NCBI RefSeq assembly: GCF_011745365.1
Contig: NW_024468913.1
Coordinates: 4,030,001-4,094,000, forward strand
Length of the DNA stretch: 64,000 bases
Direction: 5' to 3'
Source of the DNA: Cryphonectria parasitica EP155
Lineage: Eukaryota; Ascomycota; Sordariomycetes; Diaporthales; Cryphonectriaceae
Below the pieces are notes generated by a model. That model was given only the letters and a program-made list of their open reading frames with translations. It did not search any database and had not been told where the DNA came from. Every line of letters begins with the position of its first letter. Positions within the stretch are counted from its first letter, which is position 1. Made by a program: the position numbers and the translations under genes. Positions 43,556-56,812 of the stretch are shown here, piece after piece.

Positions 43556-46500
43556 GGTGAGTTTTTTTTTTGGGGGGGGGGGGGGATGGGGCGGGTATGT
43601 AGGTAAGTTGAGGTTGTTCTTTGTGTAGATGGAGAGAATGATTATTATTCACGACGACGACCGGGGGTTGCAATGAATGTTTGGGTATAGATATAGAGAT
43701 GTAAATATAAACACACAGCAAACACACGAGGATAAAGAAATCGTTAATCAGTATGAAAAAAGGCACAGCCTCGTGTAGAGTATGAGAACAGAAAATCATG
43801 CAAGAGGGAATTCGCAGTAGAAAGAAGGAACCAAATGCCACTTCTTCTTCTTCTTCTCTCTTTCTCTCTTTTCCTCCCATTTTCATTACGAATTAGTAGG
43901 AGGGGGCGGAGGGGGCAGGGAGCTTTGACATGTATGAAACACCAAAAACCATTCGTTTCCGCCCATTAACGTGAAGGGGTCCAATCCAAGAGCCTTGGGA
44001 CCCTTGAGACGAGGCGTGTCGCAGCGAGGGTTCCTTCCCCTTCCCCGCCTTTCAAGGCCGGCACTCTCACTTTAACACTTTGAGAGACTCGGAGCTGACC
44101 CCTGGATATAGAACACACAGACGTATGTACTATTGGTTGCAGGCTGAAAATTACTATGGCATTCACATAGTAAAACAGACGCACGAGGCTGAGCTCGAGC
44201 TGGCACGCACAGAAACACACAGACATCACCCCGGAGAGAGAGAGAGTGTGTGTGTGCGTGTGGGGCTTGGGTCTACCCTGGGCGACAAGGCGAGGCCAGC
44301 AATGGATCCTCGGAAACAATTGGCGGGCGTGAAAGGGAGGCCAGGTTCTTTCAGCCTGATTGTTCCTATTTTCTTCTCCTCGATCTTTCTTTTCGGGGAG
44401 GGAAGGGGGGAGGGGGCGGCAAAGGTTCTCCGGGCTCGATCTGCGCGATCTATTGAATCGAGCACATCTATCTCATCTTACCCATCGAATTCCAATGTGC
44501 CGACAGGTCATCGCCGATGAAGAAGAAAAGAACATGTTCATCCAAACTTGATTTGAAGGAGATGCGATAGGTTCCCTCGGAGCATCACGCCCGAGTTTAC
44601 TGTCGGGGCCTGCACTGTTTTCGGACAATGGCGCCTGAATGCTTCTGTTCTTGAGACTGCAGGATGACGAGCTTGGTAGAACTGGAGCGGTTTGGTAGTA
44701 CAACCTCAGCATGCAATTTGAATCTTCATGTGTCTTGATTTTTTTTCTTCTTCCTCCCCCCTTGATTGCTCTTAAAAGAGAGGAAAAGGAAAGGAAGAAA
44801 AGAAAAGAAAGCAAATGAGAATAAAACAAGTGGAGCATAAAAGTTCCGACAACTTAGCATCCCATTTTATTGCGGAAGGGTAATGTGACAGATTGAAGAC
44901 CCCAGATGCTAGTACGATATGGGAAGAACTGATGATGCCTAACAGAGAGAGCAGCGCAATGCAGCACTTGTGACAGGGTCTGAATAAGGAAACCATTTAA
45001 AAGACTGTTTGGCAATAATCGATCAAAATGGTAATAGGCGCATGTAAAGGAGGATCGCTTAGGGTGAGATTTCCACCCCTTTCCCCTGCTGAGAGCGCAG
45101 ACCACGCCGATCCTACAGGACAGGAAAGTTGAGACGAACGGTCCGTCGTGGAGATGGTTTGCGCAGGTCAGACCAGGCCCCGGCGAATAGCAGCGAGAAC
45201 GCAGGCCAGACACCCTGCCCCTCGAACCTCCACCATCCGAACAGGACACGTGCTGGCCGGCGAACCCCGATTGACGACCATGCCGTGGCGCAACGGGCCA
45301 TGGGAATCTCGTGGCCTCGTCAATTCAATATACTCGAGGCAGTGGCTGTGGACGACATGGCAAGGACATGGGCCCAGACTACTTCCCAATCATTGGATGA
45401 CAGGCCCAAGAATGGTCGAGTCCACGATCGATCTCGGGCAGTCATGCGTGCCAGGCGTCATAGGGATTGGTGGAAGTCCGGGGCGCCTGTGTCTAGAGCT
45501 GACGTATGCCGCATATAGTGCTTGTATCGCACGGCACGCGGCATGCGGCACTGCAGCATGCAGCAAGCTATCTCGACCAAGTTGATGGTGCCCAGTCCAA
45601 ATCTGGCTTCTAGATCTTCACAAACCCCACCCTCTCCTTCTTGCAGAGGGTTGGCAGGTGGCAGGACGACCCAGGCCTGGCGGGAACGGTCCCAAGACAG
45701 GGCGGCCTGCAGGTCCCGGAACATGCTCCCGCAGGCTGCATCTCGTCGACGGCGCAGCTGCATGCTTCCAGGCTTGAGGCTGAACCGGGCCGTGCTGGAA
45801 CAATCTGGCGGGCTCTGCTTTCCGACAGAGGATCGTAGTCTGCTTGAAAAAGGTAGACGGATGGGAAGAATCCGGGGCGAAGAAGCTTGTAGAAAGACAG
45901 ACACAGAGGGTGCAGGAGGGTAGGGGAGAGACGAGAGGAGAGCGTAAAGTCAGCCCCGCCTCGTGCATCAAGGCCCTGCCTGCCTAGCTTGTTGTGGCAG
46001 CGTCAGCAGCTCGACGAGTTGGATGACTGCACCTTCAAGAATGGCCGAGACATGCCTCTCGTTCAGGAAATAGGCCCGGGCAGAGTGAAGAGAAGAAAAG
46101 TCACAGACGTGACCACAGCCACCATGCAAGGCGATGGGCAGAGACGTCATGCCCGCTCGGTTCCGAGAGGGGAGAGAGGGAAGTATTCGGTGCTGGGCGG
46201 GCGAGAGGCTGGAATCAGCCCACATCCCATGTCAATGATATGCCACACAATGCTGGCTGCTGTCTACTGTCTGCTGACACTGCCTAGACGATGGGCTCGA
46301 GGACAACCTTCTCCAGGCAGCGCAGGCCGAAAAGACATAACCAGCTTACCAAATCATGCATCATTTGCGTCTCCACGGCCCTGTGCACAGACATTAGCCT
46401 TATCCGACCCTCTGGACTGGACACGACACGACATGACAGAATGGGCACGGGAAAGCCCCAGCCATGTGCAGGGAGAAAAGGACAAGAAACAGAAGAGGCT

Positions 46501-46571
46501 TAGAAATGGCGTTGAGGGTCCTCGCAGGTGGGTCAAGTTCCGGTATGGTACGGTAGCACGGCCCAAGGCGA

Positions 46572-46597
46572 GCATGCATGCATGCATGCATGCATGC
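46572..46597. repeat. (GCAT)n microsatellite
   Basis: About six copies of GCAT, a self-complementary unit, in intergenic DNA. Confidence 0.95.
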
Positions 46598-49500
46598 TGC
46601 ATGTGGGCTGAATGAGCACCTCCAGCCAGCCCATCAAGGTGGTCCTGTGCAAGCCGCAGAGACATTGGCTAGCCGAACACCGTGGTGCAGAGGAGGCAAA
46701 GACCACATGCTAACAGCGAGCCAGACAGAAATGTGCAGTGGACAAAGGAGCCGAGATGCCGCCCCAGCCGGAAAAGGAGAATGAAGATGGGTTTCCAAAT
46801 ATGAACGTGCCGCCAACAAGAAAAGATCCTCGAAAGGGCTGTCGTACTTTTGGTGGATACGAGACGGCGGACCCTTCGCACAAGAAGAAAGCCTCCCCTC
46901 GAGGTATGGTGGAGGTAGTGCAGAGAGGCGAAGAGCGCTGAGGGCAGTAGCAGAACAGAAAGAGAAGAAGGAAGCTTAAAGGAGGAGGAGGAGGCACGGA
47001 AACCAGCCACAGTCCAAGCCCCTTCACTTTTGATTGGCGAAAGGTAAAGGAGAGAGAGCATGCCCATTGCTCTTTTCCCTTTCCACCCCACATCCCTCTC
47101 ACTTTCCGGGAGGGCAGAGCTGCTACCGACAGCCGGACACACACTTTTCACACCCAGAACATGACCATCTCAGATGGGGCGCCCTGTCAGTGTTTGTGTG
47201 TGCATGTGAGTGGGAGTGTGTGATTCTAGCATGTGTACTTCACATACTATAATAGTATCATATAGTACGTGCATATGTACACAACAGCAGTGCTATGGTG
47301 GTGGTGGTTTTGAAATACCTTGGCCTGGAGGGGAAGCATGGGGAAGGGGAAATTGGCTAAGAGAGAAAATGTGAAAAAGGGGACCAGGGGACCTGGCGGA
47401 GGAGGAAGGGGAGGAGGAGGGGGGCGGCATGTAGAAACACCATGCCAGACTAAGAAGTACCCGACACAGAATTGGGGGCAGGTGTCATTGAGTGTCCATG
47501 CAAAGAACTGTAATACTCTCTGGTGGTTTGTTGCCCATTTGTCTTCCCGATCATATCCCCGATTGGTGTGTATGTAGTGTATGTATTTGCATCCTATGTA
47601 TTTTAAGAAGGGACGGGGAGTCAAATAGTGTGGGTGGAATGATGATTGCATATTATCAGGTCTTTTGCCACGTTCAAGCCGGCCCTCAAAAGTGAACATA
47701 ATTATTGCGGATACCACAATTATTTTTTTTTAATCCCTCTTCTCTTTTTCTTTTTTGTGACCCGTGGATTCGGACGCGTCCTCAGGGGACTTGGCGACAA
47801 CCCTCTCTAATTGATTGTCCACAGTGCTAGATGCCAGGTAAGAAGAGGAAATGCAGCACGCTATAGTAGACAGTTTTTGGCACCGCCTCCCCCCAAGGGA
47901 CCCCCCATAGCCCCCTACCCCTAGTTTCTCCTCTGGGGCCCTGCGGGGCTTCCCGCAAGAAACGGGCTCTCGAATGTTTCTAGGGCCAAGACTACCATCC
48001 AACCGTCCTTTAATTCTGCTTCCCGCCCCTTGGCACCGGTATTCTTTGTCAATCTGGACCCAGTCTCTATTTATCAAGTATGTTTAGTTTGATTCCGCCA
48101 ACCAATCCTCAAGGGAAAGCCGGGTACCGATGACAGTACACCATCACCGTTTCCTTGGCTCTGCTCGATGGTTGTCTGCATCTTTCACATTCCCTTCGAT
48201 CCCGAGTTCCTTTTCTTGGAGCTGGTACGCACTTTGAGTTCACCGGGCGGGGACGTTGGGGGCGGGGTGGGCGAGACAGAAGAAGAAGAAGAAACGGTCT
48301 CCTCTCACTATCATTGCCGAAAGATAAAACAGAAAGGAAAGGAAGAATCGATGAAAGAGACGGGGAAATACACAAGGCCTGAATAGAAAGGGTGACAGTT
48401 TCAGAAGGTGACGAGGTAAATTACTACTCAGAAGACTTTGTAGCCGAAGCCATACAGTAGGAAAGCAGATGCTCAGTACTGTATCCTGTCCTAAGCCTCT
48501 TTCACCGCTGCGGAACTTCCAGACAGACCATCAGCCTTGCATGTCCTTTTTTTTTTTTTTTTTGCCTCTTTCTCTCTCCACTCTCCATACATGATTTACT
48601 GTAGCTTGAGGAGGCGGAATGAACATATTGTCCTTGACAAGAAGGTATAAAGATCGGCGTTGTGCTGTGTGTATGCACTATGGCTGTCTGTCTACCGCCT
48701 AGGCCCAGGTTATGGTAGAGTTGACCCCTTGCAAAGCACAGCATCCCAGCCCTTCCACTCCCCGCCTCCAGGGTCTGGGCACTTTAGCGATGTGATTCAT
48801 GCAGCATGTAAACGCCCTGTACCATTGCACATAGTAAGCCCCCCAGAACGTCATTTCATGCAACCCATCCACTGAACCCACTCACATCACTGGACTATGG
48901 TACATACTGCACCCACAAAGTACCTTAGCCCTGCAACTAACCCTGGCCCCCTAATTGATCACTTAGCAGGTGCTTAGTAGGTGCTTAGACCAAGGCCCAT
49001 GCTGCCGCCACCAGTCCCCCTCGACGATCACCAACTTCTTTCCAGGACTGTTTCACCGTTGCAGCTGACTTGGGACCCAGCAGAACATACCTCAACGACT
49101 TGCTCTCTGCTGCTTGCTGCTGCTGCCACTGCCGCCGCACGTCACCACTGCACTTGCACCACACCCACCCACCCACACTCCTTGCAACTTGGACTGCACA
49201 ATCTGTGGGCAACTTGTTGTACAACCACAGACCACGGTGCTGGACCCACGAACCAAGTGCAGAACTGCATTGTACCTCCATACTTTCTCGGCACAATCAA
49301 CCCAGTCTTTGTGACCTTTGGGAAGCAGCATACCCAGAGAAGGACCTGCCTCTTATTGTGTGTATGTATTGTAATGTGCGCGCATTGAACCTCTTTGCTC
49401 GCCTTCTGTCTCTCCCTCTCTTGTCCCTCTCCTGCCCTCCTGCCCTCTATTCTCTCTCTTGACGTTCGAGGTTCGGCTACCACTTCCACTCGCGCACACT

Positions 49501-49934
49501 TCACTTGGCCTTTGACATTTCTTCACACTTACCTCAACAGATCCAAGTGCACCATTGGATCATTGTCTCTCTAGACCCCCTCGACTCACCCGTCTCTCTC
49601 TCTCGCTCTAGGAACTCTGCATCGTGGAACGCAATCTCTCCTTTACAGTTACGAGTACGGAAACACTAGACCGTCTGCCTGCCTGCCTACCCACCCAATC
49701 TCCTCTTCCTTCTCTTCCCCCTTTGCCTCCTCTCCCTCCTCCTCCTCCCTCCTCCCTCCTCTTCTGTCACTGTATGTCCTGCTTGACCTGAAACTTTGTG
49801 ACTGCCAGTCGGTTATTCATTCTACCTTGTCGGAACGATTCGAATGCTCACATATACTTTGTCGCCACAGATTTGCCCAGTGCTCCTTTATTTCCGACAG
49901 ACCCAACAACGTACGTTCACCGTCTCTAGACCTA

Positions 49935-49967
49935 TACATGCATGCATACATACATACATACATACAC
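49935..49967. repeat. CATG/CATA tetranucleotide repeat
   Basis: Short CATG units pass into about five CATA units in the presumed leader of the nucleotidyltransferase gene. Confidence 0.9.
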
Positions 49968-50810
49968 ACGCACCTACCGCCCACGTTCACCAACCACCAA
50001 TAAGCACTGGCTTGCTGTTTGTCCTGCAATCCAGCTGATCGATCCTCTGGGAGTCGAACTTGGTGGTTCAAGATCCAATCCCCGTCATCATTACCGTCAC
50101 CGTGCCTGCCTCCGTCCTGCCTAGCACTGGTTTTCCGTCAGACCCAGTGTCTCCTCCCGTAACCTTTTCTACGACAGGATCCCTCCCTCGAACTCGATTG
50201 CTTACACCATTTGTGGCTGTCAGACAGGCAAGAACGAACCCCCGCCCCCCCCTACTTCCTCCTACTCTCCACCGAACAACCTTTCGAATATACACGCCTC
50301 TCGCCAAGATACAGCCAAGCCGACTCCGCGAGCCCGCTTACCTCCTTCCGATACCACGACGATCCTCTATCTCCGATTCTGACTTGCTCGATCCAGCTGA
50401 TCTGGCTGTTCAAGATCACATTGTCTCATCCTGTGTCGACTCTCTCCTACCGTAAAGTACGAGCCTAAGTCTCTGCTTTGATCGACACGGTCCTGCCTGC
50501 TCGGCCAGGCACCCTGCCCGCTCCTCACCGCACCGCCGCGCCCCCAGCTTTACCCACGGCGACCTGTTCTCCTGCCGCTTTCCTCGATCGACCTGTCGAT
50601 ACCCGTCTGCCTCGTTACTCAGCCCTTCCGTTTTGACCCTGTCCTCTGAAGCCCGTCGACCTTGTATTCGCGTTTTGAGGGGGCTGGCCTGCGGTCTGCA
50701 GCCTTTGCATCCGAGGTTGCTGTCCTTTTTGCCTTGCGCTCTGCTTTCTTCTCGCTGTTCCTACCGTTGCCGCTGCGCGCTGTCTGTGGTAGCAGGGCCT
50801 CTCTACATTC

Positions 50811-53800
50811 ATGGACAGCCGGCCATCCGCCGCTGAAACAGACCACGCATACCAGCCCGTCGCCTCCTGGAGTCGCGCCGGTCTGAGCCCACACCCAGAC
50901 GGGCCCTCGACACCGCGGACCCCCGGTGCCGCCACGCCTACCGCCGCCGTCTTCGCCGATTCGCTGCCCACCAGCCCATACCCTCCGACCCTGGATCTGC
51001 TGGCCCCGTTGCTGTTCTCCCAGCACCAGGCCCAGCTCTTGCAGTACAACAAGCTCATCTCACCTGGTCGAGGTGGCGGTGGAGCCCTGCTGCCCACATC
51101 CCATCTCGGACTGCCTCCTGTGCCGAACATCCAGGCGGCCCCGAGGTCCAGGTCCAGATCCTCCTCGAAGGTGTCAAACAAGGACGGTCATAACGCCAAG
51201 CAGTCTCCTGCCGTGCAGAGCTGCCATGGGACGAGGGGTTCAAGAAACACCGAGAGACAAGACCGTGAGGCCATGACGATGGGGAAGGACAAGGAGTCGA
51301 TACCCCCGGCCAAGGGCAAGGACACAGCACCCCAGAAGCCGCCGCTCAAGGCACAGCCTGACCTTGCCCACCCGCTCCCTTCCCGTCCTGCCCACCGCGC
51401 TGCACAGGCTCATCAGCAGTCTGCCGCAAGTTCCTCCCAGTCGAGCTCAGTCCCGTCCACACCCCATCAGCGCGCGCGTGATTTCTTCGAGGAATCCCGC
51501 GAGCCCTCGCCCAATGCCATCCAGAGCCACTCGCCTCGCTCAGTATACTCGGAGCCCCACGGCGGGGCTGCCACCCTCCCCACCCGCCAGCCTCAGTCAC
51601 AACGGCCCTGCCCGTTTGAGACCGCCTCTGTCAAGTTCCGCAGACGTATGCCCTATAGCTTGGGGGCTGAGAAGCTGGAAAGGATAGACGCGGCCAAGAT
51701 CAAGAGCAAGCTGTCGGAAGATGAAGAGCGGAAGCTGTCCACAGACATGCGCGAGATTTATGACAGGTTATTGCCGTCCTCAGAGGTCGAGCAGAATCGT
51801 GAGAGGCTGGTCAAGAAGCTGGAGAAGATCTTCAACGAAGAATGGCCAGGGCACGACATCCAGGTGCACTTATTTGGCTCCTCGGGCAACCTGCTCTGCT
51901 CGGACGACTCTGACGGTCCGTTGATTTGCCCCTAGGGGACCCCCCCCCCTCTCCCTCTCCCCAATCTGTGCTGGACAATGGGCTTACAACCACCATAGTT
52001 GACATATGTATCACGACGGACTGGAAGGAGTTGGAGGGCGTCTGTATGATAGCGGACCTCCTGAACAAGCGTATGACGCACCCCTTCCTTCTTAGTCTTT
52101 GCCGAGGATACTGTATACTAATGACTCTGCTTGGCTAGGTGGGATGGAGAAGGTCGTGTGCATATCGAGGGCAAAGGTCCCTATCGTCAAGATATGGGAT
52201 CCGGAACTCAAGCTGGCCTGTGACATGAACGTCAACAACACACTGGCGCTGGAGAACACGCGCATGGTTCGCACATATGTGGAGACGGATGAGCGCGTCC
52301 GCCCGTTGGCGATGGTCATCAAGTACTGGACCAAGAGGCGTGTTGTCAATGATGCTGGTGAGTTGTCTCCCCATATCGCCTGTGCTCAACAAGACAGCTC
52401 TCTTTTTGCTGACGATGGGAATTGTTCCACTATCTGCAGCCTTTGGGTTCACGCTTAGCTCCTATACATGGATATGTATGATCATTGCGTTCCTTCAGCT
52501 TCGCGAACCACCTGTCCTGCCGGCTCTGCATCAGTGCCCACACCTGAAGCTGCCTGCAGCGGGTGGCCACAAGAGCGACTTTGCAGACGACCTCAGTCAG
52601 CTGAAGGGGTTCGGCCGCGAGAACAAGAAGTCGATAGGGGAGCTGCTCTTTGAGTTCTTCAGATTCTATGCGCACGAGTTTGATTATGAGACCATGGCCT
52701 TGTCAGTGCGCCTCGGCAAGATGATCCCGAAGACACAGAAGAAGTGGAATCATGCCATGAACAACATGCTCTGCGTCGAGGAGCCGTTCAACAGAGAGCG
52801 CAACCTGGGCAACACGGCAGACGATTTTTCGTTCCGGGGGCTCCACCTGGAGCTGCGCCGTGCGTTCGATCTGGTTGCCAAGGGCAGACTGCACGAGTGC
52901 TGTGAGCAGTTCATTTTTCCCAAGGAGGAGCCTTCAGAGAACAAAGGCTTTGTTAAGCCGGCGCCTCGCCCTGCCATTATCCGCAGTTCCTCGCAGCAGC
53001 AACCCGGCCGAGGCGGACGGAACGGAGGGGGCCGAGGCAACAGGAACCATCTTCGCAACGGCAATAGTAATCGGAGGGCATCGTCCAGCCATGCCTACGA
53101 GAACTCCCAGGCCAGTGCCGCAGGCATGGGGGCCGCCGCCCTACCTCACCCTCTGCTGATCAACCCCGCGATGCAGGCTGGAGACCTGCAGCAGTGGTCC
53201 CAACTTGCACAGCAGTATGCCTCCTATCCTGCTGCGGATATGGCAATGCTCAGTAATGCCTTCTTCGCACAAGAGCGGTGGCAGTGGTTCGCACACCATC
53301 AGGCCCAGGCCCAGCTCCATCAGCACGCCGTGCAGCAGCACGCACAACGCCTGCAGGCCAGCGCCGCGCTGCCGACGGAGAGATCCCGCACTAGCTCTTT
53401 TGACCAGCCGCCGCCTCTGACGGCACCTATTCGGCCCGAGTACTACGTCTGGCCTCCCCACCTGCAGCCGAACCTCTATCCTCAGCAGCAACAGCAGCCG
53501 CAGCATCAGCAGCACCATGCCGGCTTCGGGACGTACCCGAACTCCCCATCCGCCTCCACTGCGGCCCCCGAATTTAGGAGAAGCCTGCACAGGTCGAATG
53601 CGGCGAACGAATCTGGAAGCTCGTCCAGCAGCGGCGCGCTGAGATCTCAGTCCCAGCCTGCGTCTCGGACATCTGCGCCCATCGCCCAGGCTGCCCGAGG
53701 TGTGAGCGGTGCAATGGGCAACGCGCCACAGGCCAATCTCTCGCCTTTCCCTGCCTTCGCCCCAGACGACAAAACGGATTCGGAGGCTGACGGAAGTTCG

Positions 53801-54967
53801 AGCAGGACTCTGCCAGACTCACCTCCCGAGGAGGACAGTGCTGGCTATCTCGGCTACTTTGTGGCTGGCTCGAACATCCCTTCTCAGAAGATCTCGGCTA
53901 ATCTTAGCGTCCTCGGTGACATGGGATTGAGTCGTGCGAGTCGTCGCAGGTTATCAACCGAAGGGCCTCAGTCTGTCCTCGACAGGCGCCTACAGAGGAC
54001 ATCTCGGTCGCCTTCACCTCTCGGGCACGGTAGAACCATATCCGCTGGGGCGAATTCGGCGCCGCTTGCCTCCGTCCCTTTCCCGCACGGCATCAATCGA
54101 TCTGCGAAAGAGGGTGCGCCGCTGGTCGCGAACGGTACCCACCCTGTGCAGGCTTCACATCTGCCCTGGCCCCCAACAGCCGCTGACGATGCCACCTATG
54201 ACAATCCGCTCCACATCAGCCAGACACAATCGGCCAGCAGCCCCCTGACGACCGAGGCGACGACGGCTGCACGGCCGCAGGTGACGCCTGATTTGAGGCC
54301 AGCAGGGCCTCCTGACCGTCCGCTAGTCGTGGATGGAACCATAACCCAGTCACCTGTCTCGCCTCCGACCACGGCATCCATCCCATCGTTTGGACAGCGG
54401 CTGGCAGGCCCGCATGGTATCGGCAGCGGCTATTATGCAACAGTCCCCGGAGACGGAGCTCAAAACAAGACAAAGGCCGCAGACTTCAAGTGGCAGCGTG
54501 TCGTGTCGAGGAACCAGCCCGGAATTGCGCCACGCGATATGGCACCCCTCGACCTGGCCATGCCTGCCTCGGTGTATTCCGAGTCGCAACACCTGTCGCC
54601 GGTCTATGAGACACGGACTCCATCGCCCACGGCGTATCGCGAGAAGCTGCTGCCTATACAGAGCGTGGGGTCTTTGGACCTTCCCTGGCAGGCTCCCCGC
54701 GTACTCGAACCTCCCCACAAGCCGTCTGAGCGGAACGGGACAGCCAAGGACAATGAGCCTGGTCTCGCTCAGCTCCCACGAACCACCAGCCAAGCGGCAC
54801 GAGAAAGCACCACTGCGTCCCGTACAACCAGGGGCGAACTGGAGAACGGGTCTAATTGGCAGAAGGCAAAGACGCGGAAGAAGCAATCAGACACGAGGGC
54901 TACCGGCAGAGCGTCTACGCACAGCGAGCAGCCGCCCAAGAACGAGTCGGAGAGAAAAGGCGGATGA
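50811..54967 (+). CDS. Cid1-type non-canonical poly(A)/poly(U) polymerase, 1307 aa
   Basis: Exons 50811-51915, 51999-52070, 52139-52357 and 52440-54967 all join in phase. Residues 1-290 are a disordered Pro/Ser-rich N-terminus. A nucleotidyltransferase core follows: FGSSGNLLCSDDSDVDICI (355-373), with catalytic Asp368 and Asp370, and the third Asp at about 421 in LACDMNVNN. VIKYWTKRR and FGFTLSSYTWICMIIAFLQL complete the core. The PAP-associated domain contains GELLFEFFRFYAHEFDY and VEEPFNRERNLGNTADD. The family adds A or U tails to RNA 3' ends in surveillance and mRNA decay; A versus U choice cannot be read here. After the core come an Arg/Gly-rich RNA-binding-like patch (GRGGRNGGGRGNRNH), a Gln/His-rich stretch and about 500 disordered residues. 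Intron 1 splits the catalytic Val codon with the weak donor GTCCGT and carries C10. Confidence 0.92.
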
Positions 54968-56812
54968 TCGAAGGCGCAGTGCAGATCGAGACCGCAACAC
55001 CAGCCGCTACTGCGCGAGCGACTTGTGTTGCAGATGATAACCTGAACAGGGCCCCGAATGTTGCATTTTGGATAAGTGCATGTCACCATCAAGCCTGGTC
55101 ACAGGAGACGTGGGCAGCCAGGGGCATTTGCCTCATGTTGGACAAGATACTCCTGTTCAGGATCTTGCTGGCCCCTTGGTCTAATGTGCTATCCGGACGC
55201 CTCGGGCTGGTGTTTCTGAGGTGCAACTTGTACGATTTTGCCTTTCACGAAGCCAGTGCTGATACGGTCACGATGAAGGAACACCTGCACAGGCTACGAT
55301 CTTGAAGTGATCTCGAAAGTCGCCTGCAGTGTTCCCACGAGGCGATGAGTCGTCTTGTTCTATTTTTCAAACGATGGGCCAGTGTCAATTTGCGTTCTTG
55401 TTGTGTGCATCAACTTTCAGACAGGCGTCTTTTTCACGGGTTTACTACGATATCACTGGTACTATAGAAGATCATTCGAGGACAGCATACATATACCACA
55501 AACATTGAGCGAACACTGCAAAAAAAAGAAGAAACGAGGACAAGACAGGGTAGGGCATTTTCGGTTCGGCAGAGCATAAGGCATTTGCAACGTATCCACT
55601 TTCTCTTTTGCGAATGCGATTCCGATTCGGACCACACCTATGACTTCCAGTCAACCTGTTATCAATTTGGATCATGGGAAATGCGTCACGGAGCAGATGC
55701 GCAGGTTAAGCACATGTTGTTCATCGCATAATTTGGTTGGGCTAGGACGTCTCCGGTCTTAGGATTTGACGAGTATGGTGTACTGGTCGTTGTCTGTCCT
55801 CATCTGGCTCTTTGTTCTCGTCTTGCTTTTGGCTTTGTAGCATGAGTTAGGGCGCAACCCTTGGGAGATCGGCATGTCTCCTTTTACTTCGACAGGGCAC
55901 CAAGTCCCTGGTAAGATATGGTGTCAACCCTACGGATGTCTGCGTCTATCTCAATTATCACCAATGCAAACCGGCAGGGATTGAGACCTTTCTGACGGCA
56001 AACGGTCAAGTCGAGAGACACAATCCAGTCAGATGGTAGCGTCGAAAGGGATGTCAAATATGCAAGATGGAGCATGGACTCGTGAAGGAATATGTTATAA
56101 GAAATGCTTTTGTTTTGGGAAGGGATAGAAGCGAGGAAATTGTTTCGTCACTGGATGGAGTTTACGTCACGGCATGGATACTGAACATAAGAGGGCACCA
56201 CGGATGGTTTGCTGTCAATACCACATAGACTGGGAGAAGGGGGGAGGGGTAACGTTGGGTGCATCTTTTCAAAGACGCGCATGAAAAAGAAAAACAGGGA
56301 CAAAGTGCGGATTAAAAAAAAAAAAGTCCATAAAAACAAAATAAAAAAAATGTTGAAAATCTATTTAAAAGGATATATCAGTGTATCTTGGCTGCTACGT
56401 ATGTAACACTGCCGCTTGGGATGAGAAACGTTGCATGTCAAAATGACTTGATTTGAGGTCATGTGGGACGTTTTTCTTTTGTTGGGGGGATTTCCTTGAA
56501 TCCTACCCACGGATCCATGCTATCATTCCCCAGTCATAGGCAGCCAAGGCTCGATACACACAGATGGGCAGAAAGAATCCAGGCGTGGTAGACACAAACA
56601 TAATATCCATGTACCAAAGCCTGCAGTCTCGTAGGACGAGATCACGGTCGTCCAAGGTCCTAGCCAGCTATGACAAGGACATAATTCCGTGTTCGTACGA
56701 GGTGCGGCTCTGAATTTCAGGGGGGGGGGGGGGAAAGAAGGATATCTAGCTACTAAAAACGAAATAGTCCGTCTGCGGTGTCATTATCATTGTCATTGTT
56801 CAATCATCATCT
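54968..56812. other. Spacer between convergent genes
   Basis: This holds the 3' flanks of the nucleotidyltransferase (+) and of the membrane-anchored gene (-). AT-rich, A-run-rich DNA lies at about 56310-56385 and a G14 run at 56721-56734. No coding sequence is recognised. Confidence 0.7.

Larger units (their letters stand above)
43556..50810. other. 7.3-kb gene-poor block, promoter/leader of the nucleotidyltransferase
   Basis: I find no conserved coding sequence. Open frames at 45129-46615 (+) and 46669-47151 (-) are not protein-like. It contains a G13 run (43572-43584), an inverted repeat ATACTAT-A-ATAGTAT (47244-47258), a (GCAT)n run (46572-46597) and a CATA-type run (49935-49967). From about 48990 to 50810 the + strand is densely pyrimidine-rich, suggesting a long, possibly spliced 5' leader for the gene at 50811. 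Confidence 0.55.

Noticed and set aside
45989..46615. 208-codon plus-strand open frame in the gene-poor block
   Set aside because: Contains a (GCAT)n-derived Met-His-Ala-Cys repeat and no conserved block; probably chance.
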